NCBI GenBank assembly: GCA_030998225.1
Contig: JAPYXD010000678.1
Location: 2,204,501-2,268,500, forward strand
DNA: 64,000 bases
Source: Diplolepis rosae
Taxonomy: Eukaryota > Arthropoda > Insecta > Hymenoptera > Diplolepididae
Direction of reading: 5' to 3'
In this document: piece by piece, positions 10,763 through 22,438 of the stretch
Numbering within the stretch: position 1 is the first letter of the stretch
Layout of the letters: every line of letters starts with the position of its first letter
Program-made: the position numbers and the translations under genes
The notes under the pieces: model-generated
What the model was told of the DNA's origin: nothing
What the model saw: only the letters and a program-made list of their open reading frames with translations
Database searches by the model: none

Positions 10763-11535
10763 TTAACATGTACATAATATAAGCAATGAATAATCACTTC
10801 CCATCACTTTTTGATAATAACGTTCTCGGAAAAGTAGACAGCAATACAGTATTAGTGGAAGTCGCGCCGAACGCCGTGGATCGAAGATCGTGATTCCACG
10901 TACATCACTTTATAAAAAAATTCATATTTCGCGCAATTTTCGAGTGCGCACCTTAATTAAATACCTAAAATTTGCATAATAGTCGGGGCTATCACTATGA
11001 ATTATTTCATATTTTTCAAAGATGGCGTTTTTTCAAAAATTCAATTTGTTTCAAAGAAACATTTTTTTTTATTATTAAATTTGGAGTAAAAATTTTTCCA
11101 AAAAAATACTACTACATCGGCCACCTAATCATACGTTTGTGTAATTTTTTTCAGAATTTTTCCTGGTTTCAGTTTTTAAATAATTGAAAAAGAACAAAAA
11201 CATTTTTTTTTTTTTTTGTTTATCCCATAACTTTTTAAATAATGCATGAAATAATCTCAAATTTTGGGTTTCTTCATTATTTATGTTAGTCTATCTATCC
11301 TCAAAATTTCAAGTAAATCGGAAACTTGGAGTCCTGAACCCGTCCGATTTGCCATGGAACACACCATATATTAAACCAGTATTGAAATTTTGGATTTTTC
11401 AAATTTTTTTTTTTTTTTAAACCAGGAAAAATGCTATTATTACATGATTTTTGTCGGGTGTGGATGGTTGACGAACTCGTCTTCACTTTTTCGGCTCTGA
11501 TGAAAATTTCAAAAGTGATTTTTGACATAAAATAT

Positions 11536-12721
11536 GATGAAAGTGGAGGGTATGCTTTTTCGTGTCGTATCTGGAGTTGAGATTTCAAGGAAAAAATGGA
11601 AGGATGTGCTCAAGATGACTAGAATGCTACAGTACAACAAAGGGGTCCATAGAAAGTAATAGGAGTTATAATACTTTGTTTTTGAAAGATTTTGAACCCG
11701 AAATTTGTGTATGTGTGTATTTTAATGCATGTGCTTAAAAGATACAAATTTTGTGTCGAGATCACAATTTGTCATTTAAAAGGGGGGAAGTAAAATAATA
11801 TATTATGCAACCAGGGAAAAAAGATTTATTTTGCGAGTGTGAAGTTTGGTTCCCGAGCAAAGCGAGGGTAACAACGACACGAGTAAAATAAATGTTTCTT
11901 CTGTGTATCACATGATTTTTTTTCTGTTAAGGGTCAGAAAATGGATTTGTTTGCCCCGCACGGGGCAATAAAATCCATTTTATGATCCGCTTGTAGAAAA
12001 AATATATCAATTCTCAGTGTCAGCTCTCAGAGGTCCAACTTTTGAATTTGTGAGGTTGTAAATCTGAATATTATATTTTCTGTGTATGTTTGAAAATCAC
12101 ATGTTTCCAAAATTTGGAAAAATAAACATCATTATTCATCATGATTTTCAAAACTTAATTTTGATCCAGCAGCAGAGCGAATAACATTTTATTTAGTACG
12201 CTTTTTGTGAGATGAAGATCTAGCGTTGAAAATTATGACAAATAGGGGTTTGTCTATGAATTTATATTTTGGTGTGTGAGTGGTTTTTTGATTGAAGTAT
12301 CCTACGTATACATATATTGATATAACATAGTATGCACGTAAATAATACATTGTCATATTCAAGACGCCCATCTGATTAATAATAAAGAACAGGCCTTAAA
12401 AATCACGACAGATAAAGATGACCTGATAACAAAATTCTTAATTAAGTAATATTTTAAAGTCAAAATTTCTTAACTATAGCACTTTTACAAGTTTATGATA
12501 ATGTTATCAAATATTGCTGAACTAGCCTACAAATCCTATTTTTCACAATTTTAAAATTTTTATAGAACATTTTGTAATAAGTTTAAACTTCTTTAGCATT
12601 TTAAAAACTATTTTATAAAAATTACTGCATTTTCATTTACGGAACTTTCTTTTAAAATAACAGAAAATATAAAATTTGTATATATTTGAGAAATATTCTC
12701 TTTGAAAAAAGGAAACGCTTT
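11536..12721. other. AT-rich spacer with a fragment of the TATTGTGCAACTA repeat family
   Basis: Around 11796-12000 the sequence resembles one end of the TIR element at 21676-22304: a TATTATGCAACCAGGGAAAA start, CCCGAGCAAAGCGAGGG, and a CCCCGCACGGGG hairpin. The other end is not seen. The rest is anonymous and no gene is supported. Confidence 0.45.
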
Positions 12722-12793
12722 GACTCCGCTGGGTATCAAGCCCAGGACCTTTCCATTGCCGATCGAATGCTCTATCATCTGAGTTACGCAAGT
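12722..12793 (-). tRNA. tRNA-Ala(GGC)-like pseudogene
   Basis: Read on the minus strand, a 72-base cloverleaf-like order is visible: a D arm around CTCAGATGATAGAG, an anticodon arm whose loop TCGGCAA would give GGC, a variable loop AGGTC and a perfect T stem CTGGG/CCCAG with loop CTTGATA (canonical would be TTCGATA). The acceptor stem pairs badly (ACTTGCG against CGGAGTC), and the D and anticodon stems each have a mismatch. It is therefore a tRNA relic or tRNA-derived repeat, not a working tRNA. Confidence 0.45.
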
Positions 12794-12905
12794 TCCACAC
12801 TACTTTTATCACATAATCTATTTACACCTCATTCGGCTACTAATATTCCATGAAATAATTTATAATTTTTTTCCTACATTTTTTAATAAAACATATATAA
12901 ATTTC

Positions 12906-13305
12906 TGTAGGATCAGTGTGTGTCGGTTATCAGGGAACTAGTGGGGTTAGAGTGATTTGACGCACTTTATTTAACAAGATTTAATTTATTAAATATTAAA
13001 TGCATATATATATATATACAAGCGTCGGTTCGGAGGCGAGTACGCTCGACGGGGTCAGGTAAATAACTAACTACTCTTTTTCTCAGGTCGGCCACTAGCC
13101 CTTTCACAGGACTCCGTCCTGCCTGGTGATTTCTTCCGAGACCCTGGAATAAAACTATGTTGCAGTGCAATATAAAGTGACCTGCCGATCGGGCGGTTTA
13201 ATCCCTTAAATTCGTTTATTGTACTGTTCGTACTTTCACCTCCGCCGTGTTCGTTCGGATTCTTATATTCTAGAAAAAATATATTTTTATTTTAGCTACG
13301 CTACA
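12906..13305 (-). repeat. 3' LTR (element orientation)
   Basis: 400 bp, same length as the partner LTR. Preceded in element orientation by a purine tract GGTAAGGGGGTAA at 13306-13318. Confidence 0.9.
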
Positions 13306-13487
13306 TTACCCCCTTACCAGTGATAACGTTACATCAAAGTAGAAAGTTAAGGTCGTTGTTACGGAAAAAGAGAATTATATGTGCTATGTGCTACTATATA
13401 ATACAGCGTTACAATAATATGGCGTTACATTATTTGGAAGAAAGTGAAGAAAGAAAAAAAAAATATATACAATACAATTATTCTTTT

Positions 13488-16400
13488 TTAAAAACCAGCC
13501 TGCAACCGATCTGGAAAACGGACTTTTCTACCTGTTCGTGTATTAAATCGGGTTGGCTCCTCTTCTTTTCGTTGTTGCTCTTGAAGCTGTTGATCTTTGA
13601 TGTCGTCGTCGTTATATATCGTTTCTTTCTTAACTTCGTTTTTGTTTGATGTAGTTTCGTCCTGTAAAAGGAACGCCGGTTTTAATCTGTCGATGGAAAT
13701 TTTTACTCTCTGTCCTTTTATTAAAAGCGTGTAGAATTTTTCAGCTCGTTCTGCTACTTCGAATGGTCCATCATACGTTGGTTGAAGCAGAGTACGTATT
13801 GCATCGTGTCTAACGAAGACAAAAGGTGAAGAAGACAATTCTTTGAAAATGAATGTTTTTCTCATCCCATGCCTTGTACCTGGTACTGGTTTCAACAGAC
13901 GCATTTTTCTTCGAAGATCCTTCACGAAATCGGAGGTGCTTTCTTTATTGCTCGTCTGGAAAAATTCTCCTGGCAATCGTAGCGTTGTACCATAGAGTAA
14001 CTCTGATGAACTTGCCTTCAAATCTTCCTTTATTGCGGTCCGAATCCCTAGCAGGACAATTGGTAAAACTTCAGCCCATCCGTCGTTTTCGTAGCATTTA
14101 ATTGCTGCCTTTAACTGTCGGTGCAATCTTTCAACCATTCCGTTTGCCGCTGGGTGGTAAGCCGTTGTACGTAGATGTTTAGTACAGACAATTTGCGTTA
14201 ATTCTTCAAAAAGTTTTGATTCGAATTGTCGTCCTTTGTCGGTTGTAATTTTCGCTGGAATTCCAAATCGGGATATCCAGTCCTTAACGAAGCTTCTTGC
14301 GATCGTTACTGCTTCGATGTCTTTAACCGGGATAGCTTCCAGCCAACGGGTGAAACGATCGACCGCTGTTAGACAGTATTTAAATCCCAAGCAAGTCGGT
14401 AACGGACCTATTATGTCTAAATGTACGTGTTCGAATCTTGCGTCCGTGTTGCCGAATTTTCCGATTGGCGCTGTGACGTGTCTCGTGACCTTTGTACGCT
14501 GACAAGGAATGCAATTTTTCGCCCAGGTTCTGCAATCTTTATTAATAGAGGGCCACACGAAACGTTGTGATATTAGTTTCAGTGTAGCCTTAATCCCCGG
14601 ATGAGCTAGACGGTGCAGGCTGTTGAATACCGCTCGGCGTAAGTTCGTAGGTTTAAAGGGTCGAATAGAATCGCGCGCTGTATCGCAATAAACATCTACT
14701 CCAAAATCTGGAAAATTTATTTTCTTCAACTTGAGACTAGTTTTACCTGATTCTAAAATCGCGCGTAATTCATCATCCTGTTTTTTGAGCGTCGGCTATC
14801 GTTTTATAATCTACGCTTTCGACAATGCTTTCGATTCGTGATAACGCATCCGCTACAATATTATTAATACCGCTGACATGTTGAACATTGGTTGTGAATT
14901 GAGCAATAAAATCTAGATAACGGAACTGTCGAGGAGAACATTTATTCAAATCTTGCTGGAATGCAAACGTTAAAGGTTTGTGGTCCGTATATATAATAAA
15001 ATCGCGACCTTCAATCGAGTGTCTAAACCGTTTCACGGCAGCGTAAGCAGCTAACAATTCGCGATCGTACGCGCTGTACTTACGCTGTGCTATATTCAAT
15101 GACTTCGTGAAAAATGCTAGAGGTTGCCATGCATCGTCGACCTGTTGTTGTAATACGGCTCCCATCGCGAAATCGGAGGCATCTAGACTTATTGATAATG
15201 TAGCTCCAGCGACCGGGTGAGCCAGCATCGTGGCGCTCGCGAGAGCGTTTTTTAATTCGTTAAAAGAATGTTCTAACTCCTCGGTCCACGCAATTGGCGC
15301 GTTGTTTTTCTTAGAACCGCAAAGTTGTGCGTTTAAATTATGCTGAATTTTCGCGGCGTTTGGTATAAACCTACGATAAAAATTAACCGACCCTAAAAAT
15401 TTCCTTAAGTTTTTTACAGTGGACGGTTTTGGAAAATTTTTTATAGCTTCTACGCGTTCTGGGTTGGGTCGAATCCCTTGTTCATCGACAATGTAGCCCA
15501 AAAATCTGACACTATTTTCGCCAAAAATACATTTCCCGGAATTTATAACGAGGCCGAATTCAGTTAATCTTTTAAACAAAATTCTTAAATGTTTCTCGTG
15601 TTCTACATGATCTTTTGAAGCAACAAGAATATCATCGATATACGCGTAACAAAAATCTAAATTTCTTAAAACTTGATCGATGAATCGTTGAAAGGTTTGT
15701 ACAGCGTTACGCAAGCCGAAAGGTGTTCGCAAAAATTCAAATAAACCGAAAGGTGTGGTAATTGCTGTTTTTTCCACATCCTCCGGCGCGACAGGAATTT
15801 GATTATAGGCTCTTACCAAATCTATTGTGGAAAACACTGTACGTCCGTGTAGGGTCCTGGCGAAGTCTTTGATGTGAGGGACAGGATATCTGTCCGGAAT
15901 TGTGCGTGCATTGAGAGCACGGTAATCCCCGCAGGGTCGCACCCCGTTGTCCTTCTTGGAAGCCATGTGCCAGGGACTCTTCGACGGTCGGATGATTCCT
16001 TGCTGCATCATGAGGTCGAATTCTATTCTTGCCTGTTTATATCGATCAGGCGCGAGTCGTCTTGGCCTGCAGAATTCTGGAGATCCATGTGTGATTTTGA
16101 TGTAATGTTTTACATCATGTTTTGCCGGTTCTTTACCGAAAACCACGGGTCGCGTTAATTCAAGAAAATCAGCTAGAATCTTGTGGTAATTCGTGTTGCC
16201 AACGATAGTCCTGATAGATGCGTATCTGCCTGATGCAATTCGGCCATGCATTGTCAATCCAGTTTCCGAATCCAGGAGGCGGCCATTTTTTGGATCTACG
16301 AGAAGACCGTAAAAAATCAGGAAGTCCATTCCAATGATAGGCGTGTCGACATCCGCTACTATCATCTGCCACTTGAAGGTACGTCTGAGTGAGAAATCTA

Positions 16401-16695
16401 AATCGACGGCTATCGTGCCGTATGTAGCGATTCGGGTACTATTCGCCGCATAAAGTTCATATTCGCACTTGCGAGTTTGACCCGTGACTCGTTTTCGTGG
16501 AAAAAGACTAACGTCGGCACCTGTGTCGATTAGGAAGGCGACCTTGCTCGTCTTATCACTAACGAAGATGCGACGATTCCTGGAACCATTGTTGAACGCC
16601 GCTATCAATAATGGTTTTTGTCGTTTCCCGACTTCCAATTGCACGGCTCCCGACACTTCGTTGCTTTCCCGCTGAATTTTTGGTGGTACCAACAT
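13488..16695 (-). pseudogene. pol of the CsRn1-type element: protease, RT, RNase H, integrase (one-base frameshift)
   Basis: The frame 16695-14773 (640 residues) holds protease [12 protein letters not shown] near residue 55, reverse transcriptase ([37 protein letters not shown]) and RNase H ([31 protein letters not shown]). It ends at a TGA just after a run of six A's near 14783-14788. One base less would join it to the next frame (14729-13488, 413 residues), the integrase: a zinc-binding HRLAHPGIKATL...CIPCQR domain, then the catalytic core with DIIGPLP, TTDKGRQFES and GMVERLHRQLK, and a C-terminal YDGPFEV region. All catalytic residues are visible. Protease entry from the gag knuckle frame needs a frame change, normal for the group. 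Only the A-run slip breaks pol, so either the copy died very recently or the slip is a base-calling error. Confidence 0.88.
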
Positions 16696-17428
16696 AGATT
16701 TTTGTCTACTTCGTTTTCACGATTTCTCGAAGGGTTTCGACCGCGTGATTTGCTTCTTCCTCGCCACCGTCCTTGCCCTCGTGGTTCTCGTGTTCTGCTA
16801 ATAGCGTTTATTTCCACTCGTAGCTTCTGCAATTCCTCACGTAAGGCATTTATCTCTGAAGTTGGAGATATCATTGCGATTTTCCCTTTTCCGGCCGAAC
16901 TTCATGGATACGGTCAGCTATCTCAGCCATCGCTGAAAGTGATTTTTCCGTTATTGGAGCTAACACGTGTTGTGCTGAGACGGGTAGTCTGTTTAACCAC
17001 AAGTTTCTCAGGAAGTCCTCGTTAATATCTGAGCCCGCGAGTGTTTTTAGGTGCCAGAGGAATTGTGTTGGCGTTCGATCGCCGATTTCCTCGCCCTCTA
17101 AAAGTTTTCGAATCCGTGTACTGCTGGAATCGGACAATCTTTTAATCAGACCGGCTTTCACGGCTTTATATTGGTCCTTTTCTGGTGGGTTCTCGATGAT
17201 GTCTTCTATCTCTTCTACGTATTTTGCCTCGAGATTCGCTATAACGTAGCTGAACTGCGTTGAATCTCGTGTGATTCCAGCGATGGCGAATTGTGCTTCG
17301 AGTTGCTTAAACCACAATGAAATTTTATCTGGCCAGAAAGTAGGTACGCGCATTGCGACGGCACTTGCACTCACTTTTTCTGTTTCCGAACTTTGCTGGT
17401 CTGAGGTACTTGCGTTTACCTTATCCAT
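16605..17428 (-). pseudogene. gag of the CsRn1-type element (one-base frameshift)
   Basis: The first frame (17428-16871, 185 residues) is a capsid-like domain: VPTFWPDKISLWFKQLEAQF near residue 29, then LEGEEIGDRTPTQFLWHLK near 112 and LWLNRLPVSAQHVLAPI near 143. It stops where a second frame starts (ATGA overlap at 16871-16874). The second frame (to 16605) continues with a coiled region (EINALREELQKLRVEINAI), an Arg/Ser-rich basic stretch and the CHCC-type knuckle [18 protein letters not shown]. In relatives these parts form one protein, so a single-base change in the A/G-rich run near 16880-16892 has probably split them. Gag packages the RNA in the particle. The CHCC knuckle is the mark of the CsRn1 clade. 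Confidence 0.8.
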
Positions 17429-17503
17429 TTTTCAATTTCACTTCTCACTAGTCACTTTAAGTCACTTGCACCGTAATACACAATTTTCCCGTGTTTTTCG
17501 CGA

Positions 17504-17521
17504 TCACGTCGGGGTCACCAA
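17504..17521 (-). other. Primer-binding site, tRNA-Trp-like
   Basis: In element orientation TGGTGACCCCGACGTGAT lies next to the 5' LTR end. TGG at its start is the usual complement of a tRNA CCA tail. Assignment to tRNA-Trp rests on remembered usage of the CsRn1 clade and was not checked against a tRNA here. Confidence 0.6.
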
Positions 17522-17921
17522 TGTGGGATCAGTGTGTGTCAGTTATCAGGGAACTAGTGGGGTTAGAGTGATTTGACGCACTTTATTTAACAAGATTTAA
17601 TTTATTAAATATAAAATGCATATATATATATATACAAGCGTCGGTTCGGAGGCGAGTACGCTCGACGGGGTCAGGTAAATAACTAACTACTCTTTTTCTC
17701 AGGTCGGCCACTAGCCCTTTCACAGGACTCCGTCCTGCCTGGTGATTTCTTCCGAGACCCTGGAATAAAACTATGTTGCAGTGCAATATAAAGTAACCTG
17801 CCGACCGGGCGGTTTAATCCCTTAAATTCGTTTATTGTACTGTTCGTACTTTCACCTCCGCCGTGTTCGTTCGGATTCTTATATTCTAGAAAAAATATAT
17901 TTTTATTTTAGCTACGCTACA
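17522..17921 (-). repeat. 5' LTR (element orientation)
   Basis: 400 bp. About five substitutions against the other LTR by eye, including the penultimate positions TGTGG versus TGTAG and GCCGACC versus GCCGATC. Followed by the primer-binding site at about 17504-17521. Confidence 0.9.
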
Positions 17922-17925
17922 TTTC

Positions 17926-19060
17926 TAAAAACAGTTTCTGATTAACTTCATGGATCAACCAGATCACGTGACCAAATTCCTGTAAAAGTTCGTGTGATTG
18001 TCGATATTATTCGGATTTTTTTCAAAATTTTTACTAAAAAAAGTTAACAGACGTGCTTTATTTTATTTTGTTACGTTTCCGAAATTTTCAGAAAGATACT
18101 TTATACATTAAAAAAGTTATCTCACAGGAACGAATAAATGTATAATTTAACGTGATCCAATTAATCGGCCTTAAATGCAGAATAATTCGGTAATATTTCT
18201 ATAAAATATTTTATCCATTTTGTTTTTGTGTAGATGTCTTACGTATAAACATATTTTGTCACATAGATATGTAAAAAAATTATCCCTTTTCTTTTAATGA
18301 AGTGTAAGGACATTTTTTTTATTAACGTTACTAGTTGTGTTAAAATTTGCGTTACTTTAACCGAACTAGAATATTACATTATTGGGAGTCTAATGCTCTC
18401 AAAGCGTGTATAATTTTGTAGAAGCGTGTTTCCCATCTATTTCAATCAACGGATGTGAGTGCTTTTTTATGTGTGTTGATACGTGCTAATGCTTAACGTG
18501 GGTATAGCTGGAGACGTGCAATTGGATTGGTTGGTGCGTATCTCTTTAGAGACTGAAAATCCGCGCATGTGTGTACATGTGTGTCTCTACGTATGTGTTT
18601 ATGTGCGTAAACACGCGACCTCTTTCTCGTTTCACCTTTTTGCGCCTTCAAGAGGGTAAATGACTCCAAAGAGAAAATTACGACGGGAGTGGTCACCTAC
18701 TTTTTTCCATTTGTGTTCCATGTATTCTTCTTAGGCTTTCTTGAAAGCTTCTAGCTATACTTTATTTTCCACTTATAGAAGGTGTCCAAAAAGGGTGGGT
18801 ATCCTAAGAAAACTTGAAAAAATTGAGTTATTGAAAAATATTTAATTACAAAAAACATTACATCCCGTGTAGAAATTTTGCCGTGGCGTCAATCAGGGCC
18901 CGATAGAGCATCCCCTAGTTCAAAATGAAACGCTACACCTGATATGGGCTGGATCTATAAAGAACGCATTATTGCAACGCTCTTTGCTGGAATTTGAACC
19001 TCCCAAATTTTTTACATATTTGAAAATGTGAATAAATTCGAAAAAAGTAGCGAGTTCATG
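17926..19060. other. AT-rich spacer
   Basis: No gene recognised. The minus frame at 18493-18696 has no motif and lies over CA/GT-rich simple sequence. Confidence 0.4.
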
Positions 19061-19084
19061 CAAACAATTTGGTGCAGTTTCTAC

Positions 19085-19915
19085 ATATTTTTGTTCAAAA
19101 TACATTAAATTTTGTCTTCAAAATTTGGGAAATGGTAGAAAAGATGAAAACGGAGGTAGATACACTACTTTTGCTATCTACGTCCGTTTTTATCTTATCT
19201 ACCATTTCCCAAATTTTGAAAACACAATTTAAGGTAGTTGTCGTGCCAAAAATCAGTCTCTGGAAAAAGAAGTTTTTCTTTGATTTCAAGAATGGTAATT
19301 ATATCATCAGCCGTGTTATATGTAAGGAAAGACACTCTTTTTAATAAAAAAAATTTAAAAATTACGAAAAATAATATTTTAATAATGTTTTTTGTAATAG
19401 GATATTTCCTTATTATCGCTTCTTACCAATTTTTTGAAAATGATTGAAGTTTCTTAAATCATAGCTTATTTTTTCGATGAAAATATTCTCTACAACTTAA
19501 CCATTTCCAATTTTTGAAAATGAATCAATTATTATCAAATTCAGTAATTTGTTTATAAAAATTTCGTTTTGGAAAATTGTTTTTAATGATGTCAACCATT
19601 AAAGAATTTATTTTCAAAAATTGGAAACGGTTAAGTTGTAGAGAATATTTTCATCGAAAAAATAAGCTATGATTTAAGAAATTTCAATCATTTTCAAAAA
19701 ATTGGTAAGAAGCGATAATAAGAAAATATCCTATTACAAAAAACATTATTAAAATATTATTTTTCGTAATTTTTAAATTTTTTGTATCAAAAAGAGTGTC
19801 TTTCCTTACATATGACACGGCTGATGATATAATTACCATTCTTGAAATCATAGAAAAACTTCTTTTTCCAGAGACTGATTTTTGGCACGAAACTACCTTA
19901 ATGTATTTTGGACAT
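19085..19915. repeat. Imperfect hairpin split by a TTAA MITE
   Basis: Left arm 19085-19152 and right arm 19170-19232 plus 19902-19915 are inverted repeats sharing CAAAATTTGGGAAATGGTAG, with a short loop around 19153-19169. The right arm is interrupted exactly at TTAA by the MITE 19233-19897. The uninterrupted left arm reads CAAAATACATTAAATTTTGT, that is, it preserves the empty site. Confidence 0.8.
19233..19897. mobile_element. Palindromic TTAA MITE, copy 2
   Basis: 665 bp, two arms of about 300 bp, first bases GGTAGTTGTCGTGCCAAAAA. TTAA at 19229-19232 and 19898-19901. Closely similar to copy 1 at 7418-8083 along its full length. Confidence 0.9.
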
Positions 19916-20207
19916 AAACATTTAGAAACTTAAGGGGGTCCATCTGTGTGCCGGTGGCACTTCGAGCGCTTTTACAGGAATTTTTTTTCGGAAGAACTAC
20001 TTGAAATTTCTTAACGAATACTACGTTATTTTGAAGGTTTATTTTTCTATCTTACTGAGTGATTTTTTCAAAAGAATAATTTGAAGCCTAATATTTACTT
20101 AGGGCGTTGTAAGTGGCCTGCTCAATAAATGATGGTGAAATTGTGGGCAAGATTCCACTCGAACCAGTTTTCTAAAACACCGAAGATAAAAATCCCGTTA
20201 TTTGCTG
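19902..20207. other. AT-rich spacer with a TTAAGGGGG start
   Basis: TTAAGGGGGTCCATCTG at about 19932 looks like one end of a TTAA element, but no inverted partner was found. Nothing else seen. Confidence 0.3.
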
Positions 20208-20211
20208 TTAA

Positions 20212-20913
20212 GGGGACTTTTACTTTCTATATTTTCAAAAATTCGATTTTATTTTTTACGTAAAAATGTTCCTTAGTATCATAGAAATACTGCCCTAAAA
20301 TTTTATTAAGAAATTGGAAATAGAAAGAATGTAATTATGACCCTTTTATAGAATAAAATTATAGTAAAAAAACTTTAAACGCGTTTTTCTCGAAATCACG
20401 TTTTTCAAATATGGGAGACGCTTTTCTCAAAATCTACAAAACCAATCCCAGTAAACCAAAATTTTTTTGATACTTTATACAAACAACTAGTAAATAAACC
20501 TCTAAAAAGTTTAAAAAACCACCCCATCTTTTTAGTACAGGGGTAAATTAGTCCCCAAAACAGGCGTTTTTTCGAACTTTTTATAAAATTGCGTATAAAG
20601 GCCATACAAATATTAAAAAATCAACTTTTTAAAGGTTTATTGTTTAGTTTCAAGTCTCATGAATTGAATCGCGTTGCAATTTTGAATAAATTTGTTACAG
20701 GAAGGCAAAAACGTGTCCCGCAAATTAAAATGCATCTTTTGGAAGACGCCCTCTGCAGTGGTAAAAAGTAATTAAAAGTGCCCAACAAAATTTTTTTGTA
20801 CACCTTAAAACATTGTTAACAATGTATGAAAAAAATTATAATTATAAATAAAATAGTTTTTTTTTTAATATTTAAATATTGTCTTTTTTTCAATTTAGAA
20901 AGTAAAAGTCCCC
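20212..20913. mobile_element. 702-bp TTAA element
   Basis: Perfect inverted ends GGGGACTTTTACTTTCTA, flanked by TTAA at 20208-20211 and 20914-20917. No coding potential; the short frames inside lack motifs. piggyBac-type target site, different family from the GGTAGT MITEs. Confidence 0.8.
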
Positions 20914-20917
20914 TTAA

Positions 20918-21675
20918 ATGATCGAGGTACCCACGCAGGATTTCGTCAAAATTTTGAAAATTGATAAAATGGCGGTCTTTTTTCCGAAAATCGAATGTTT
21001 TAATGCATTTTTTCGAGATGTTATGAACTGTAAAAAATGCAAAAATCAAAATTTCAAAAAACTGCTAGTTTTCTAATTTCTTAAATATCACATACTCTGA
21101 AATCCCAACTTCCAGTTTTTATTTCAAATTTCTGTTTAGGACAATTCTTCCTATACATAAATAAATAAATAAATAAATATAGAGATAACAGTTTGTATTT
21201 TTTATATGACATGAATAACGTTGTGTCACACAAGCAGTTTTTGGGTGACTTGTTTTTTACACGAATTATAAATCAAGTCCTTTGAGGTTTATTTGGTAAT
21301 TACCTTACTCTTTAGTAGGCTTGCTCAGTTCCCGTTATTATTATTGTTTTAATTGAAATGGATCTACTAACTTCCAACTCACTTTGAGATAGTGGAAGTT
21401 TGACTAGTTGATTATGAATATCGTGCTTTCATGAATTATGATCGAGATTATCATAACATGCGATCTAATAATTTTATCAAAACACAAACGGTAATTCGGT
21501 TTAAGTGAAATTTCAACCAACTTTAAATAGTTCGTTCATCAAAAAAATCTTATCAAGCTTAATATTTTAGATTTTTTGTACTTATGAGAATATTCACAAA
21601 ATGGATAATAATTATTAAAATTTTCTATTTTTGAAGTGGACAAACAAATTTCCAATGTATAGAATCGTTGAAAAA
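20918..21675. other. AT-rich spacer
   Basis: No gene seen. A short (AAAT) run lies near 21158-21178. Confidence 0.4.
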
Positions 21676-22304
21676 ATAGTATATTGTGCAACTAGAGAAA
21701 AGAAATGTTTTTCTTGTGTTGCACATGATTTTTTTTCTACTTGGGGGTCAAAAAAGGACTTGTTTTCCCCGCAGGGGGAATAAAATGCACTTTATGACCC
21801 GCTAGTTTAAAAATTACTCTTTTTCTACTAGCGGGGCATAAAGTACATGTTACTGCCCTCTCCCCCCTGCGGGGAAAATACATACACTTTTCGACCCCAA
21901 AGTAGAAAAAAAACGTGTGTGATACAAAAAAAACTTTTTGACCGCATACATTGAAAACACGTCTTGTCGTGCACGTATATCCGACGCAAAATGGCCGATT
22001 TCAGGCCGCTGACGAAAGCGGGCGAACAAAATTTTACCGCCCGCTCTAGCGGGCGGAAACACGACAGAACGCGTTTTCAATATATTCGGTCGAAAAATAG
22101 TATGGATATCACGGGCGGCAAGGCGATTTTGACTCGTGCGATAGCCAATCACGCTTGTAAAAATCGCCGTCATGCCGCCCGTCATACATAATTTACTATT
22201 ACATATTTTACTCGTATGATTGTTACCCTCGCCTTGCTTAGGTATCAAATTTCAACCTCGCAAAGTAAACTTTTTTTTCACTAACTGCACAATATACTAT
22301 TTTA
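21676..22304. mobile_element. 630-bp TIR element with GC hairpins (TATTGTGCAACTA family)
   Basis: Ends TAGTATATTGTGCAACTAGA and, reverse-complemented, TAGTATATTGTGCAGTTAGT are inverted repeats. Inside lie several GC-rich short palindromes in AT-rich sequence (CCCCGCAGGGGG near 21758, CCGCCCGCTCTAGCGGGCGG near 22039, and a pair of arms around 21780-21840). Two small frames (21850-22248 minus, 21964-22191 plus) overlap these hairpins and are probably accidental. Relatives: one end at about 11796-12000 and one end at about 49060-49150. Confidence 0.6.
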
Positions 22305-22438
22305 ATTATATCGTGACATGTTTCCGTACATGTTCCTTGTTACATTGACCCACAGTTATAATTCTGTAATATTTATTTTGGCTTGGGGTCAGCTTAGTTT
22401 CTAATTATTTATGTCATAGAGGACATAAAAATTAGGAA

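Larger units (their letters stand above)
8682..11367. mobile_element. Element B: 2.7-kb DNA transposon with about 330-bp TIRs
   Basis: The first 330 or so bases, starting ATGGTGTGTTCCATGGCAAA, recur in inverted orientation at about 11021-11367. B interrupts the right arm of foldback A: matching A sequence ends at about 8680 and resumes at 11370. It contains a transposase-like fragment (9054-9602, minus) and an inserted TTAA element (9627-10762). The long TIRs and the motifs of the fragment suggest a Mutator-like (possibly Phantom-type) element, but no target duplication could be read. Confidence 0.75.
4524..11535. repeat. Foldback element A, interrupted by nested insertions
   Basis: The stretch 4524-5690 is repeated in inverted orientation in three pieces on the right: 5964-6540, 8478-8681 and 11368-about 11535. 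Aligned in reverse, they follow the left arm in order (for example the block near 4935-5080 matches 8480-8670, and the block near 4740-4860 matches 11375-11510), so they are one arm cut by later insertions. The loop (5691-5963) is full of GC-rich hairpins. The right arm lacks a part corresponding to roughly 4610-4740. A half copy (one arm plus loop) lies at 28555-29972. No coding region belongs to A itself. Its superfamily is unknown. Confidence 0.75.
12906..17921 (-). mobile_element. CsRn1/Kabuki-type Ty3/gypsy LTR retrotransposon, nearly intact
   Basis: Two 400-bp direct LTRs (12906-13305 and 17522-17921) flank gag and pol on the minus strand. The canonical TG...CA ends and a 4-bp target duplication TTTC (12902-12905, 17922-17925) are visible. 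In element orientation the putative primer-binding site TGGTGACCCCGACGTGAT follows the 5' LTR at once and fits a tRNA-Trp primer, from memory of this clade. The polypurine tract AAGGGGG precedes the 3' LTR. I count about five differences between the LTRs, so insertion is recent. Coding frames are broken only by single-base slips (see gag and pol). Confidence 0.92.

Noticed and set aside
12722..12793. Functional tRNA-Ala
   Set aside because: The acceptor stem does not pair and there are mismatches in the D and anticodon stems, although the T arm is perfect.
16618..17025. 135-codon plus frame and others over the LTR element
   Set aside because: Antisense shadows of gag and pol.
21850..22248. 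132-codon minus frame and 75-codon plus frame in the TIR element
   Set aside because: They overlap on opposite strands, run through GC hairpins and show no family motif.
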